DNA from: Platanthera guangdongensis
Taxonomy: Eukaryota; Streptophyta; Magnoliopsida; Asparagales; Orchidaceae
Direction of reading: 5' to 3'
Assembly: GCA_039583875.1 (NCBI GenBank)
Contig: CM077165.1
Span: 78,852,757-78,916,756, forward strand
Length of the DNA: 64,000 nt
Both the position numbers and the translations under genes were made by a program. Positions 21,336-31,621 of the stretch are shown one piece after another; the first letter of the stretch is position 1; each line of letters opens with the position of its first letter. Below the pieces are notes generated by a model. It had not been told where the DNA came from. It worked only from the letters and a program-made list of their open reading frames with translations, and searched no databases.

Positions 21336-23356
21336 TTACCCATCCAGAGCCTCTATCATGAACTGCTTCATATGAGCATCCATATCCAAAGCCTGCCGAA
21401 TCCGATCAGCCAGGTCACATTGGACTTCAGTCCAATTCAGAACTGCTTCAGCACTTGCTTGTCTGTCCACACAAACAATCTCCAACGCCTCCAACTCCCG
21501 CACCAACCGCTCATCATGCAGCGATAGCCAATTGGCTTGAGCTGGGGCTTGGCGACTCAACGCGTCCGCAACCGCATTCCCTTTGCCAGGAACGTAGTGG
21601 ATCTTGAATGTATAGTCCCCCAAGAACTCCATCCATCTACGCTGCCGCATATTCAGATCTTTCTGATCAATCAAATATTTCAGGCTCTTATGATCGGTGT
21701 AGATATCAATCTTCACACCGTACAAATAGTGTCTCCCCAGCTTCAAGGCAAAAATCACGGCTGCTAACTCCAAGTCATGGACCGGATAATTCCTCTCGTG
21801 CACTTTTAGCTGTCTCGAGCCATAAGCTATCACGCTTCCGTGCTGTAGTAGCACGCAACCCAAACTGCTGCCCGAAGCATCGCTATATATCTCATAGCCT
21901 TCGGTTCCACATGGCGAACTCAGCACAGGCGCCGTGGTCAACCGACACTTCAACTCCTCAAAAGCTCGTGCGCACTCCGGCGTCCAAACGAACTTATGCT
22001 CCTTCCTCGTCAATGTAGTGAGAGGTAACGCTATCCGTGAGAAGTTCTCTACGAAGCGCCTATAATAGCCGACAAGCCCCAGAAAACTCCGGACTTCCGC
22101 TATAGTAGCGAGCTCAGGCCACTCCCGTATCGCAACAATCTTCGCCGGATCCACAGCAATACCCTCTCCACTTACTATATGCCCGAGGAACGCCACTGAG
22201 GATAGCCAAAACTCGCACTTCAAGAACTTGGCATACAACTGATTTCTCCTTAGCGTCTCCAACACCAAATGAAGATGCTTGAAGTGATCTTCCTCACTTT
22301 GCGAGTACACCAAAATATCATCGATGAAGACGATCACGAAATGGTCCAAGTACTCCCTGAACGTCTTGTTCATCAAATCCATGAATACTGACGGCGCATT
22401 AGTCAGCCCAAACGGCATGACCGTAAACTCATAATGCCCGTATCTCGTACTAAACGCTGTCTTCGGGATATCACTCTCCCTTATTCGCAGCTGATAGTAT
22501 CCAGCCTTGAGATCCAACTTCGAGTACACCGTCGACCCGACTAACTGATCAAAGAGATCATCAATCCGGGGGATCGGGTACTTGTTCTTCTCCGTCAGCT
22601 TGTTTAGCTCCCGATAATCAATACATAGCCTCAAGCTTCCGTCCTTCTTCTTAACAAAGAGGACCGGTGCGCTCCAAGGCGAATAACTCGGGCGCACATA
22701 CCCTTGCTCCAACAACTCTTGCGGTTGAACTTTCAGCTCCGCCATTTCCTTAGGCGCTAGCCGATACGGAGATCGTGACACAGGCTTTGCACCTGGCACT
22801 AGCTCGATCGTAAAATCTATCTCCCGCTGAGGCGGGGCTCCAGGAAGATCTGCGGGGAACACATCAGGGTATTCCGATACCACTGAAATACAATCCAACG
22901 CGGGCTTCGGCTTTGCAACCTCCACTTGTGTAAAGAACAGTTCTGCTCTAGCACGAACCGCCTTCACCACCTGAAGAGCAGACATCAACGTCTTGCTCGA
23001 CCCCTTTAAGCCCGTAAACGTCGTCTCACGACTCGCTCCCAGCTTGACTTCCTTGCTACTGCAATCTATATGGGCCTGCTGCTCCGAGAGCCAGTCCATG
23101 CTAAATATGACGTCGAACTCCACTAACGGAAGTAAAGACGCCCGCAGGTCAAACTCCTGCTCCCCAATACGAATCTTAACATCGCAGATCCTATCCGCTC
23201 GCATCGAACACCCATTGGGCAACAACACATCCAACTTATCCTTCGCCATCGAAGAAGGGACTCCGATGCGTGATATAAATCCTTCGGACAAGAAGGAGTG
23301 TGAGGCTCCCGTATCGAAGAGTGCTCGTGCCGGATTTTCACAAATCAATACAAATC
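21336..23356 (-). CDS. pol: RE2 pol, protease, reverse transcriptase and RNase H
   Basis: Taken from the proposed splice acceptor at 23357; an unspliced frame opens at 23393. In order: protease [11 protein letters not shown] (about 23310), reverse transcriptase with [28 protein letters not shown] and the catalytic FIDDILVYS (about 22330), then RNase H with [12 protein letters not shown] and [10 protein letters not shown]. It ends at TAA 21336-21338, beyond which the same frame continues into integrase, so this stop is a lesion. Confidence 0.9.
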
Positions 23357-23432
23357 CTAAACAAGTAGTGGTAAGGTAACATGTGCATAACAAGTATTTA
23401 AATAAATTGACTTGCTATAAATTAAACCGTAC
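23357..23432 (-). other. Putative 76-nt GT-AG intron at the RE2 gag/pol junction
   Basis: On the minus strand the donor reads CAG|GTACGG and the acceptor CTTGTTTAG|GA. Unspliced, gag ends at a stop inside this segment (23422). Spliced, gag reads in frame into the protease without a stop, and the protein across the joint (VVTG then FVL...FDTGAS) looks like the uninterrupted junction of other Tekay elements. A 76-bp insertion or decayed sequence is the alternative. Confidence 0.55.
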
Positions 23433-24576
23433 CTGTCACCACATCAGCTTGTTTAATGGCCTCCTGTTGGCCAAGATTGTAGACCCTTGGTTGGGCCGGA
23501 GCATAATGGGATGCGGTCGACTCCGCCGCCTTTCCCTTCTCTTCATAAGTAGCTCCCGGCCTCCTCTCGGACTTAGGACGTCCGCTCCAACAATCACGGG
23601 AGAAATGCCCCGTCTTTCCACATGTAAAACACGCGCCCGGGGTCCGACTCGTAGTCGCCCCAGAAGTACCAGAAGGAGATGGACCCGAAGTCCTATGCTT
23701 CTTGAAAGACCTCCGATAGCCGGACTTTGAAGTACTCGGCACTTTAAACTCAGATTTCTTCTCACCCAAGCTTTTCTTTGCTTGTACATTTTTCATGTCC
23801 TTCTCCAAGGACCGGGCAGTATTGACCAAGGTTAAGAAACCCTGCGTCATCGGCCCCGAAAGTAATAATCTCAACTCATCCCTCAGGCCTTCATAGAAAC
23901 GATTAGTCTTGCGCTCCTCATCCATGATGGTGGCGCTAGTATAACGACTCAGACGAGTAAACTCGTGGAGATATTCATCCACGCTCCTCTCACCTTGTAC
24001 TAACTTCAGGAACTCATTCTCCAACGCTATCTTCTGCGTCGAAGGGAGGTATCTTGCTAAGAACAATCCCGAGAACTCCACCATCGGAACGTCTATCAGT
24101 TGTCTACCTCTCAAATGGTGCAGCTCCAATCCTTCCCACCACATCCTTGCTTCACCGTCCAAAAGGAACGTAGCAATGGTGGTCATTTGCCACTCCTCCG
24201 TCTCCGTTGCTGTCATGACTCTCTTCACCCTAGAGAGCCAGTCTTCAGCCTGAGATGGGGTTCCCAACCCCGAGAATAACGGAGGGTTAAAGCTCATTAC
24301 ATGCTTTAGCTGCCTCTCAGTTGCCCTCCTTGGCACTACCAGTTCAACAACCTCTTGCTCCACTCTCCTCGGCTCCGCCTCTTGCAGAGGTTCTTGCTCC
24401 ATCACAGGAGCGGGCTGCTGCGCTTGCCTTCCAGGCTGCGCATTTATCACGGCCAACACCGCTTCAGCCACCAATCGAATATTCTCAGCCGACAGAGGTG
24501 TTGCAGGAGCAACATCCGGTGCACTACTAGCCTCAGAAACTCGGCGTTCTGACGGCCCAACACCACTTCTGGTCAC
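23422..24576 (-). CDS. gag: RE2 gag
   Basis: 384 codons from ATG at 24576. It has an N-terminal low-complexity region (about residues 1-75), the Retrotrans_gag core with WLSRVKRVM, W.M.TIATFLLDGEARMWWEG and FLKLVQGERSVDEYLHEF (about 90-215), a basic serine-rich linker and a zinc knuckle CFTCGKTGHFSRDC at about 316-329. It is the capsid/nucleocapsid precursor of RE2. The last residues before the stop come from the putative intron. Confidence 0.9.
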   Translation of the reverse strand: MTRSGVGPSERRVSEASSAPDVAPATPLSAENIRLVAEAVLAVINAQPGRQAQQPAPVMEQEPLQEAEPRRVEQEVVELVVPRRATERQLKHVMSFNPPLFSGLGTPSQAEDWLSRVKRVMTATETEEWQMTTIATFLLDGEARMWWEGLELHHLRGRQLIDVPMVEFSGLFLARYLPSTQKIALENEFLKLVQGERSVDEYLHEFTRLSRYTSATIMDEERKTNRFYEGLRDELRLLLSGPMTQGFLTLVNTARSLEKDMKNVQAKKSLGEKKSEFKVPSTSKSGYRRSFKKHRTSGPSPSGTSGATTSRTPGACFTCGKTGHFSRDCWSGRPKSERRPGATYEEKGKAAESTASHYAPAQPRVYNLGQQEAIKQADVVTGTV

Positions 24577-24786
24577 CTATAGTGGTACAAAACACCGTTA
24601 AGCGACCACATAAATTGCAAACAACAATTATAGGAACACGCAGGTTCCTCAAACACGAGTATTTTCATTCCTAAGTGGACATTCATGGGTTCTTTTTACT
24701 GTTATTACGATGACGCACACAATGTGCTCACCACCCCTTAAAAAAAATTCGTCCACGAATTCAGTTTAAGCCCAACCAAAACCAGT
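24577..24786. other. RE2 5' leader between primer site and gag
   Basis: About 210 bp of noncoding sequence, with nothing recognisable besides the primer site at its right end. Confidence 0.6.
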
Positions 24787-24798
24787 AGTCTGATACCA
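24787..24798 (-). other. Primer-binding site of RE2
   Basis: TGGTATCAGACT on the minus strand, three bases from the 5' LTR end; initiator tRNA-Met type. Confidence 0.85.
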
Positions 24799-24801
24799 AA
24801 T

Positions 24802-27106
24802 TGTAACACCCCCTATCCGTCGCATAGCATATAGCAGTAGGTCCGGCCGGGGCCCGACGCCATATACCACAGACAGACCGGGTGGTTACTTATGGAAACC
24901 ATCCAACCGTTCTCAACGTCCTACACAGAGCATTCTAGCGGAAGCAGTTTATAAAAGTTATAAACAAAGAACCCAGCATTAGAGCACGAATGTCCACTAG
25001 TACGAAAATAGGAATGTTATTACAAAATACTCAAAACAAGCCTTAAGGCCATACAAAATGTTTCACTTGAATATTACATGTTTTACAAACCACGGCACGC
25101 AGGCCGGTCATACATGAATAAAGCAGTAAACACTTCTACTTGGGCCTTCGACGGCCAGCTTCGCAAAAAGGGCTTTAGCCCGCTATTGACCGCTTGGTCC
25201 AGCTGCACCTGCAAGCAACAAACCACCGCACGGTGGCAAAATAAGGCAACGGTCAGCAATGCTGACCAAATTATAACGATCCCGCCCCCAACTCGGGGCG
25301 GCGATGCTCCTTACCTGCATTTCATTAGCATAAGCGAGCCATATATATAACCATAGCCACTTCATCACAGATGTTGGCTCGTACGGCCACACGTCCCATG
25401 CACTCAGGGCACATTCTCGGTGAACCGGTCGATGTCACGTCAATTAAAGTCATTAACATTCCGGACTCACCACCGCCACTTAGACGGCCAAACCTATGAG
25501 CAATTTGTCTTCCTGGCCTGGGTCACGACAATTCAAGCCATTGACCGCCGAAGACTCACACCTATGCCAACGGTAAGTGCCACGTAACCTTAGGTCTCTT
25601 TAACCGAACGATATAGAGCGGGTACGGTTCCATCTAACCCGTGCTCACATCGCAACGACAATTTAAGCCATTTGCGCGGGTCAAACTTTCACCGAGTCCC
25701 ATTCTATCGCAAGTCACATAACCCCATTATGTTCAAGCTGGCTCTCAGGCCACCAAGTTGGCAAGATCTCGTATCCGCCCAGTTTTCCAGGTGCACCTTT
25801 GGGTTAGTCCCCAAGGCTCCCTACTGCAATCTACCGCGTAGAAAACCCGAAAAACAACCAATAGCACGGAGTCTTCTCCGGCCTTATGCAATGCAACATC
25901 ACCGATCCAGACTAACATGTCCGGGTAGGCTTCACACATCATGCTTATGTCCGTTCTCACATACGGACGCTAAACAACGGGGACTTTACATATCTACCCG
26001 AAGGAACGCCTCCAACTCTCCGCAAACTCGCGAGAGCGGGCTTCCTATGCTAGGAAAGAGAGCTATTCGTGCTCATGATGAGGATCGTTACCCTTGCGTT
26101 CCTCTTTGGCACCATTGAAAAGTAGTCGGATGGAAATCACCGCACTAGCGTTGCCTCCGTGGATCCGGAGTCGGCTTGCGATTCAGAGCTCTGAAGCTCC
26201 TCCAATGGCAGATCTAGCTCCTTCTTCTTCCCTTAGCTCTCCTCTCTCTCCAAGGATTTGGAAAAGGATAAGGTATGAAAAGTGATGGATTTCTAAGTCA
26301 ACCCACGGGTATATTCATTCAGGAACATCCCCCAACCGTTGGATCTCAAAACAAGGAAACGAACGGCTTTGATTCGGGGCTGAAATGCCCAATCTGGACC
26401 GAACACGGCCTGGCACACGCCCGTGTCTAGGGCCGTGTGCCGCATTCGCCGTCAAAATCAAATCACCTGGAACCTCACACGGGTATCGAACACGCCTGTG
26501 TTCGAGCTGACACGCCCGTGTTCCACCTGACACGGCCGTGTGACCGGCCGTGTACCCCATGATTTTTCCCCATTTTCAACCCGAGCACTGCACGGGTTCT
26601 AGGACATGCCCGTGTCCTTGCCCGTGTCACCTTGACACGCCTGGGCCCCAGGCCGTGTACACGGGACACTTCGTCGAGTGAAGATCGATGACTCGATGAC
26701 ACGGCCTTGGACACGCCCGTATCCTAGGCCGTGTGCCTTGTCTCGACGATCGTCGAGTGAATCTCGACGACTCCCCGGGACGATCGTCGACACGGGTCGA
26801 CATGCCCTGCGACACGCCCGTGTCGCAGGCCGTGTGCCCATTCTCGACGAATCGTCGAGTAAAACCCGACGACTTCGCGGCTAAGTGTCGACACGGGTCG
26901 ACACGCCCTGCGACACGCCCGTGTCGCAGGCCGTGTACCCACTCTCGACGAATCGTCGAGACAATCTCGACGACTTCGCGGCTAAGTGTCGACACGGCTC
27001 GACACGCCCTGGGACATGCCCGTGTCCCAGGCCGTGTGCCTGCTGCCAGAACTCAAACTGGCCCAAAACGTCCCCCTTTTGCTCCCTTGAGTTTCGGGGC
27101 GTTACA
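24802..27106 (-). repeat. RE2 5' LTR
   Basis: 2305 bp, the same length as 4388-6692 and closely similar throughout. It includes the CACGGCCGTG/TCGTCGAG dyad array (about 26400-27035). Frames such as 26627-26995 and 25672-26118 are not genes. Confidence 0.95.
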
Positions 27107-27240
27107 TGCTCTAGGACGAATGAGAGTCCAGCCTCCTCTAGCATAAGGATGATGTTCCTGAATTCATCTGAGGCATGAGAGAACCCTGTGTGAACCAGCT
27201 CGCATCCAGTGACCAGCCCAGCAGTTGTCCTTGAAGCCAT
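27107..27240 (-). pseudogene. RE1 accessory ORF, N-terminal part
   Basis: ATG at 27240 starts MASRTTAGLVTGCEL and reads 134 bases to the RE2 insertion point. It aligns by eye with the RE3 accessory ORF start (GCELV against GYELV, then a hydrophobic helix and KEVLEF after the insertion). The right TGCTC duplication is 27107-27111. The frame continues at 4382. Confidence 0.85.
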
Positions 27241-28319
27241 CGTAAATCTAGGGAGAAAAGCCCTACTCTACGCTTAATCAAAAATCAAAAAGGATGCGAC
27301 ACTAGTGATCAAGTCCAAGTAAGGGAGAAACGGTGGTTACCTAACGACGTAGACGGTGAGTTAGTTCGATGAAGATGAGGGGCGCCGGACGGGAGAGATC
27401 GTCGGTGAGCAACTTCCCTGGGTGAGAAACTTCGGCGGGATTCTTGCGAGAAACCTTCGGTGAGAAACTAGCGAATTCGGTGAGTTTCCTGCGGAGTTCG
27501 GCGGGATTTGGCGGGATTCTACGGAGCCTGCACGATTCCTGGTGAGTTTCCTGCGGAGTCCTGCGGAGTTCTTCTTCGCTCGACGAAAATCCTGCGGAGT
27601 TCGGCGGGATTTGGCGAGAACCTTGCGGGAAGACGATTCGGCGAGGACCGTGCGTGATTCGTAAGGAATGTGAAGATTCGGCGGGAATGAGATTCTCCTT
27701 AAATATGATTCTCCTTAAATGTGATTCTCCTTAAAGCCAAGCTCGACGAGTTAAATGGGATTCTCAAGGTTTCCGTTTGTCTAAGTTAATTTGAAAGTCT
27801 TCTAACTATATAGATACTCCTTAAAGCCAAGCTATTAGGGTTTGAGCCGGCTTTTCCATATAAATTAATTTAAGCATCTTCTAAGTATGTAAATACTTCG
27901 TAAGGTTAATCTACGCTGGTTTTCAGTGAACTAATTTAAGCCTGTAGACGTTAGATCTCGAGTCTACCAGGGGAATTTCCGATAAGTCTTCAATATTGTA
28001 TCTATGGTTTATGTTTACCATGTTAACATATCCTTAGATGTACTCACACAATGGTGTAAATATAGGTATAACTATATATACATATATATGTAAATGTGGA
28101 TACAATATGACTCAAGTCCTGGAATTGATCAAACATACCTGGGATTATGAGAGTTATCATTTAGTCCCTCAGGTAAAACATTTTAGGAGCTCAATGTGAA
28201 TATGCTCAAGTAGATATCATATCTGGTATTCCAGACGCTTGTTCCAATTTAGTCTTGAGCCACCTACTGTCTATTTCCCATCATATTCACGGGAACCTAG
28301 ACTACCCTGCAAGAAAGAA
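27241..28319 (-). other. RE1 spacer between gag and accessory ORF
   Basis: A noncoding stretch of 1.1 kb where pol would be expected. 27390-27700 is rich in repeats of GCGGGATT, TTCGGCGAG and CTGCGGAGTT. 27690-27740 holds three copies of GATTCTCCTTAAA. These resemble half-sites of the RE1 LTR palindrome (GATTCTCG/CGGCGAGAATC) but are degenerate. The remainder to 28319 is AT-rich and includes an ATATAT run near 28070-28095. I see no trace of protease, integrase or reverse transcriptase. Confidence 0.7.
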
Positions 28320-29897
28320 TTACTTTACCTTAGGAACCCAAATCATATTGGGTCCTAGGTTCCTGTTAGCATAAGCACTCGACTGCCTTCCTTCAGAAAA
28401 CCTGTCAGGAAGGCTACCTCTGCTCAGAAAAAGTGGATAGGCCCTTGCCCTTGACACAGAGGGGTTGTGCCAACAGTCGATGGCAAAGTGTCCCACTTTG
28501 CCACAGCACCAACACGGGTGAATGTTGTATCGCCGTTTCTGACCTGATCTAGTGACTGAGGTAGTCACGGTCCTAGGTCTCAACGGGATAGGGCATGATC
28601 TCCTAACAAAATTTCCTCTTCCACCGTGACACGTGGAAGGGTGGAAGGAATGCATGTTGCGAGCGTCATGAGGCCGGGGAGGTGGTGCCTTCCTTTCAGG
28701 CATCCCCCTTCCTGAGGCCCCATGAAAACTTACACCATGACTTCTAACTTCCCTATCCTGTGTCCTCGGGTGGTGAGAAGTGTTCTGTGAGCTGGTACAT
28801 GCAGATTCACACCGGGTTGAGGCAGTGGCAGTGAATACAAAGGGCTCAGAATGAGCCTGAGGTATTCTCTCATGGGTGGCCACGACGGCCCTTGCACTAC
28901 GGGTGTCTCCACATGAGGACAGATCACCCTTGCAGTGACCACGATTGTTCCTGTGGTCATACCTGAAGGCATGATGAGTTGCCTTCCTGCTTGGAGTGGG
29001 GGGTCGGAATACCGTTTCCCCATTTCTCCACGAATTGATAATCCGGGAGATCCACCCATTTTCTTGTTTTCTCTTTATGACATCAACCTTGGAAAAGTTT
29101 GATACTATTCTTTTCTCATTCTCTAGACTACTTTCTAGAGCTGAGATTTTAGAGTCCTTGACCTTGTTGGATGCCAATTGGAGAACCAACAAGATCTTCA
29201 GTCGAGCAATCTCTTGAGCTTGCTCCTCAACAAGTAGGTTGCTTGTCTGAAGGGCTCTCTTCAGGGAATCAGCATTTTCTGAAGGAAGGCAGTTCCTGTC
29301 TTCAGAAACTTCAAGAGAGACGGGGCAGGATGAAGAAGTTACCTGCTCATCTGTGTTATTGTCATTAGAGCCAGTGACCATTGTCTCATCCTCATCAGAG
29401 CTGCTTTCCTCACTGGCCTCTTCAGTCTCTGACACGGACACTGGAGCTCTGATGCTGTCCGAGAGATCCTTGCCTTCATCTTCAGAGGTGAAGACCCCCA
29501 CATAGGCTTCATCCTCTGGTTGAAAGCAGATTCCAGCTTTCTCTGACCCCCCCATCAGCTCAGAGATCATCACCCACATAGATTTAGCCATCCTACATTT
29601 TTCCAATCTAGAGTGAGAAGCTCCAGACCAGATATCCAAAATAATTTGACGAATCCTCTTGTCCAAGTTAAATAGTGACAGTTCCGTCTCTGACATCTCT
29701 GCAATGCACTTGGGCACTTCGATATTCTTTCCAGAGCAAGAGGTCTTCATAGGAATAAAAGGACCCTCTTCCAGGATGAAAGATGCTCGAGGATCGATGG
29801 CCTCCAAGTGATATGACACCCTCATCCTCCAGACGGGATAATACTCCTTTGTACATGCGGGGAGTCTTAGTGGCGATATCTCATAATCCAGCTCCAT
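28320..29897 (-). CDS. gag: RE1 gag with internal deletion
   Basis: 525 codons from ATG at 29897. Residues 1-120 match the N-terminal part of RE3 gag (PVWRMRVSYHLEAIDP, MAKSMWVMISELMGGSE). The sequence then jumps straight to the acidic segment corresponding to the far side of the first knuckle in RE3 (AYVGVFTSEDEG). The second half of the UBN2 core and the first CCHC knuckle (some 270 residues by comparison with RE3) are therefore missing. A coiled-coil-like stretch follows (about 205-250), then a basic region, and a single knuckle CWCCGKVGHFAIDC near residue 483. The frame is open throughout. Confidence 0.85.
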   Translation of the reverse strand: MELDYEISPLRLPACTKEYYPVWRMRVSYHLEAIDPRASFILEEGPFIPMKTSCSGKNIEVPKCIAEMSETELSLFNLDKRIRQIILDIWSGASHSRLEKCRMAKSMWVMISELMGGSEKAGICFQPEDEAYVGVFTSEDEGKDLSDSIRAPVSVSETEEASEESSSDEDETMVTGSNDNNTDEQVTSSSCPVSLEVSEDRNCLPSENADSLKRALQTSNLLVEEQAQEIARLKILLVLQLASNKVKDSKISALESSLENEKRIVSNFSKVDVIKRKQENGWISRIINSWRNGETVFRPPTPSRKATHHAFRYDHRNNRGHCKGDLSSCGDTRSARAVVATHERIPQAHSEPFVFTATASTRCESACTSSQNTSHHPRTQDREVRSHGVSFHGASGRGMPERKAPPPRPHDARNMHSFHPSTCHGGRGNFVRRSCPIPLRPRTVTTSVTRSGQKRRYNIHPCWCCGKVGHFAIDCWHNPSVSRARAYPLFLSRGSLPDRFSEGRQSSAYANRNLGPNMIWVPKVK

Positions 29898-29956
29898 GCT
29901 TCTGACACTGGTGGCAGGATACTACTCAAGGTGTAAACCTTTTTGATGAGCAACCT

Positions 29957-29969
29957 CCCTCTGATACCA
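29957..29969 (-). other. Primer-binding site of RE1
   Basis: TGGTATCAGAGGG on the minus strand, two bases from the 5' LTR; initiator tRNA-Met type. It identifies the right LTR as the 5' copy. Confidence 0.9.
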
Positions 29970-29971
29970 CT

Positions 29972-31616
29972 TGAAAGTTCACCTAGTGTCAACTATGTTC
30001 ACCTATGGGGGGGGGATAGGTGACATGCAGCGTTTTTGCGGAATTTAAATTGTACCTGCACATGAAAATAAAACAACACAGCACAACAGAGTACACAAGC
30101 TATTTATAGTGGTTCCCCGACTTGGGTACATCCACTTTCCCCATTCGACCTATCTCCCAACCAGGGACGACTCGGTCACTTCTCCAACAGGATTGAAATC
30201 CAATCCTTGCACTATCGGAAGGAACCCTTCCACACGTAGGAGTCAACACTCCCACAAACCGGGTTGCACCCAACCCTTACAACTAGGAACCAACGTTCCT
30301 TTACAACAAAAGTAAAATAGAATGTACAAGAAATACAAACTACATGTGGAGACTACGGTGTCCCTCTTCGTTGACGACGTGATCTTGAAGTCTACAAAGA
30401 GTCCACAACCTTGGTCTCTCTTGGAGAGAATCTCCCCGGAACCGGCGGCGGCAAGATGGACGGCGGCTAGGTTCACGGGATCGGCGACAACAATGATGTG
30501 TGGCTGCTGTTCTTGGGAGATCCAAACTTCGTAGCGAAGCAAGCTAGGTCTACCAACGGTCACACTAGGATCAATCGTCTCGATCGATTCGGATGGGGAA
30601 GATTTTCCCGATCTACAAATCAAGAGACTAAAGATCTCCGGTTAGACACGTGAGACGCTAAGCTTAGCTAAGATTCTGTTGCAGGAGGATCTGGGCGAAA
30701 CCACGATCAAACGGCGACCAACTTGGCGAGATCGGCGACGGCGGCAGCGGCGGAGCGGAAACAGCGATCTAGGTCACGTCGCGGCTCGCGTATTTATTTT
30801 CTTCTTCGCTGCTGTCACTGTTCAAAAATACCCGTGTATTTATACACTGTAGACACTTTCAATATGACCGTTGTGGGTCCCACAAGTAGAAACCCGAAAT
30901 CCGGTTCAAAATAGTGCCAGCGGCAGAATCCGGTCCAGCAGCTTCCAGAGAAATCGCTAAGTAAAAATCGGCGAGAATCGCAGGTGATTCTCGACGAATC
31001 GGCGAGAATCAGTTAGTGATTCTCGACGATTCGTCGAGAATCACTAGTGATTCTCGCCGAATCACTTGTTGATTCTCAACGAATATTACTTCGTATTCAT
31101 GATCTGCTCAGCGATGGGTTCGGCGAGAATCACTAGTGATTCTCGCCGAATCTTACTTGGCACCGTTTTGAGGTAGCCGGATAGAGTCGGCGAGAATCAC
31201 TAATGATTCTCGACGATTCGGCGAGAATCACTAGTGATTCTCGCCGAATCGGCGAGAATCACTTGGTGATTCTCGTCGAATTATACTTAGACGAATTTTC
31301 GTCTTTCCACCCAAGAGCTCCTCCTTGACCCATCCTTGCTCCCTGTCTGCTCTTGTATAAACACGGCCCTGTACTTGAAAGTAAGTGCACTCCAATAGAG
31401 AGAGTACACGTAGGCCAACACACTGATCTGCTCAACGAGGGATTACGTCGTGCAGACCCGTGTATATTGACCTACTGCACCCTGACATTGGTGTGCACTT
31501 AGCGTGGTATAACTGCAAGCACAACTTAAGAGGTTTCATCAAATACATTGTGAATTCATCTTAGCTTGACAGGTGGCTTCCTCAAATCCAGGTAATTATG
31601 GATACAATACCCAACA
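29972..31616 (-). repeat. RE1 5' LTR
   Basis: 1645 bp, with TATAAATA at 30837-30844 (minus) and the GGCGAGAATCAC palindrome array at about 30961-31281. The G-run near 30007 is shorter than in the other LTR. Similarity to 297-1951 runs end to end with scattered substitutions. Confidence 0.95.
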
Positions 31617-31621
31617 CATTG
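31617..31621. repeat. Target-site duplication of RE1, right copy (CATTG)
   Basis: It matches 292-296. Confidence 0.95.

Larger units (their letters stand above)
4388..27106 (-). mobile_element. RE2: Tekay-type Ty3/Gypsy chromovirus, split by RE3
   Basis: It has 2305-bp LTRs at 4388-6692 and 24802-27106, TGTAACA...TGTTACA-type ends and a perfect TGCTC duplication. Own length without RE3 is about 9.5 kb. On the minus strand the order is 5' LTR, Met-tRNA primer site, gag (24576-23422), protease, reverse transcriptase, RNase H (to 21336), integrase (21335-20770 and 7544 onward) and a chromodomain-like tail (to 6688). Reverse transcriptase before integrase marks Ty3/Gypsy. The tail with VKVRW and YPELF is like the CR-type chromodomain of Tekay/Del elements. 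It carries an in-frame stop at 21336-21338 and is disrupted by RE3, so it is dead. Confidence 0.95.
297..31616 (-). mobile_element. RE1: pol-less Sirevirus-like Copia LTR retrotransposon, split by RE2
   Basis: Two LTRs (297-1951 and 29972-31616) with TG...CA ends, a CATTG duplication, an initiator-tRNA-Met primer site next to the right LTR and a purine tract next to the left LTR define a minus-strand element. Without RE2 and its duplicated target it is about 8.6 kb. Reading 5' to 3' it holds a gag ORF (29897-28320), a noncoding stretch (28319-27241) and one long accessory ORF (27240 to 2204, interrupted only by RE2). No protease, integrase, reverse transcriptase or RNase H is present, so it is non-autonomous, comparable to the TR-GAG class. 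The gag and accessory ORF are most like those of RE3, which suggests RE3-like relatives as helpers (inference). Confidence 0.9.
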
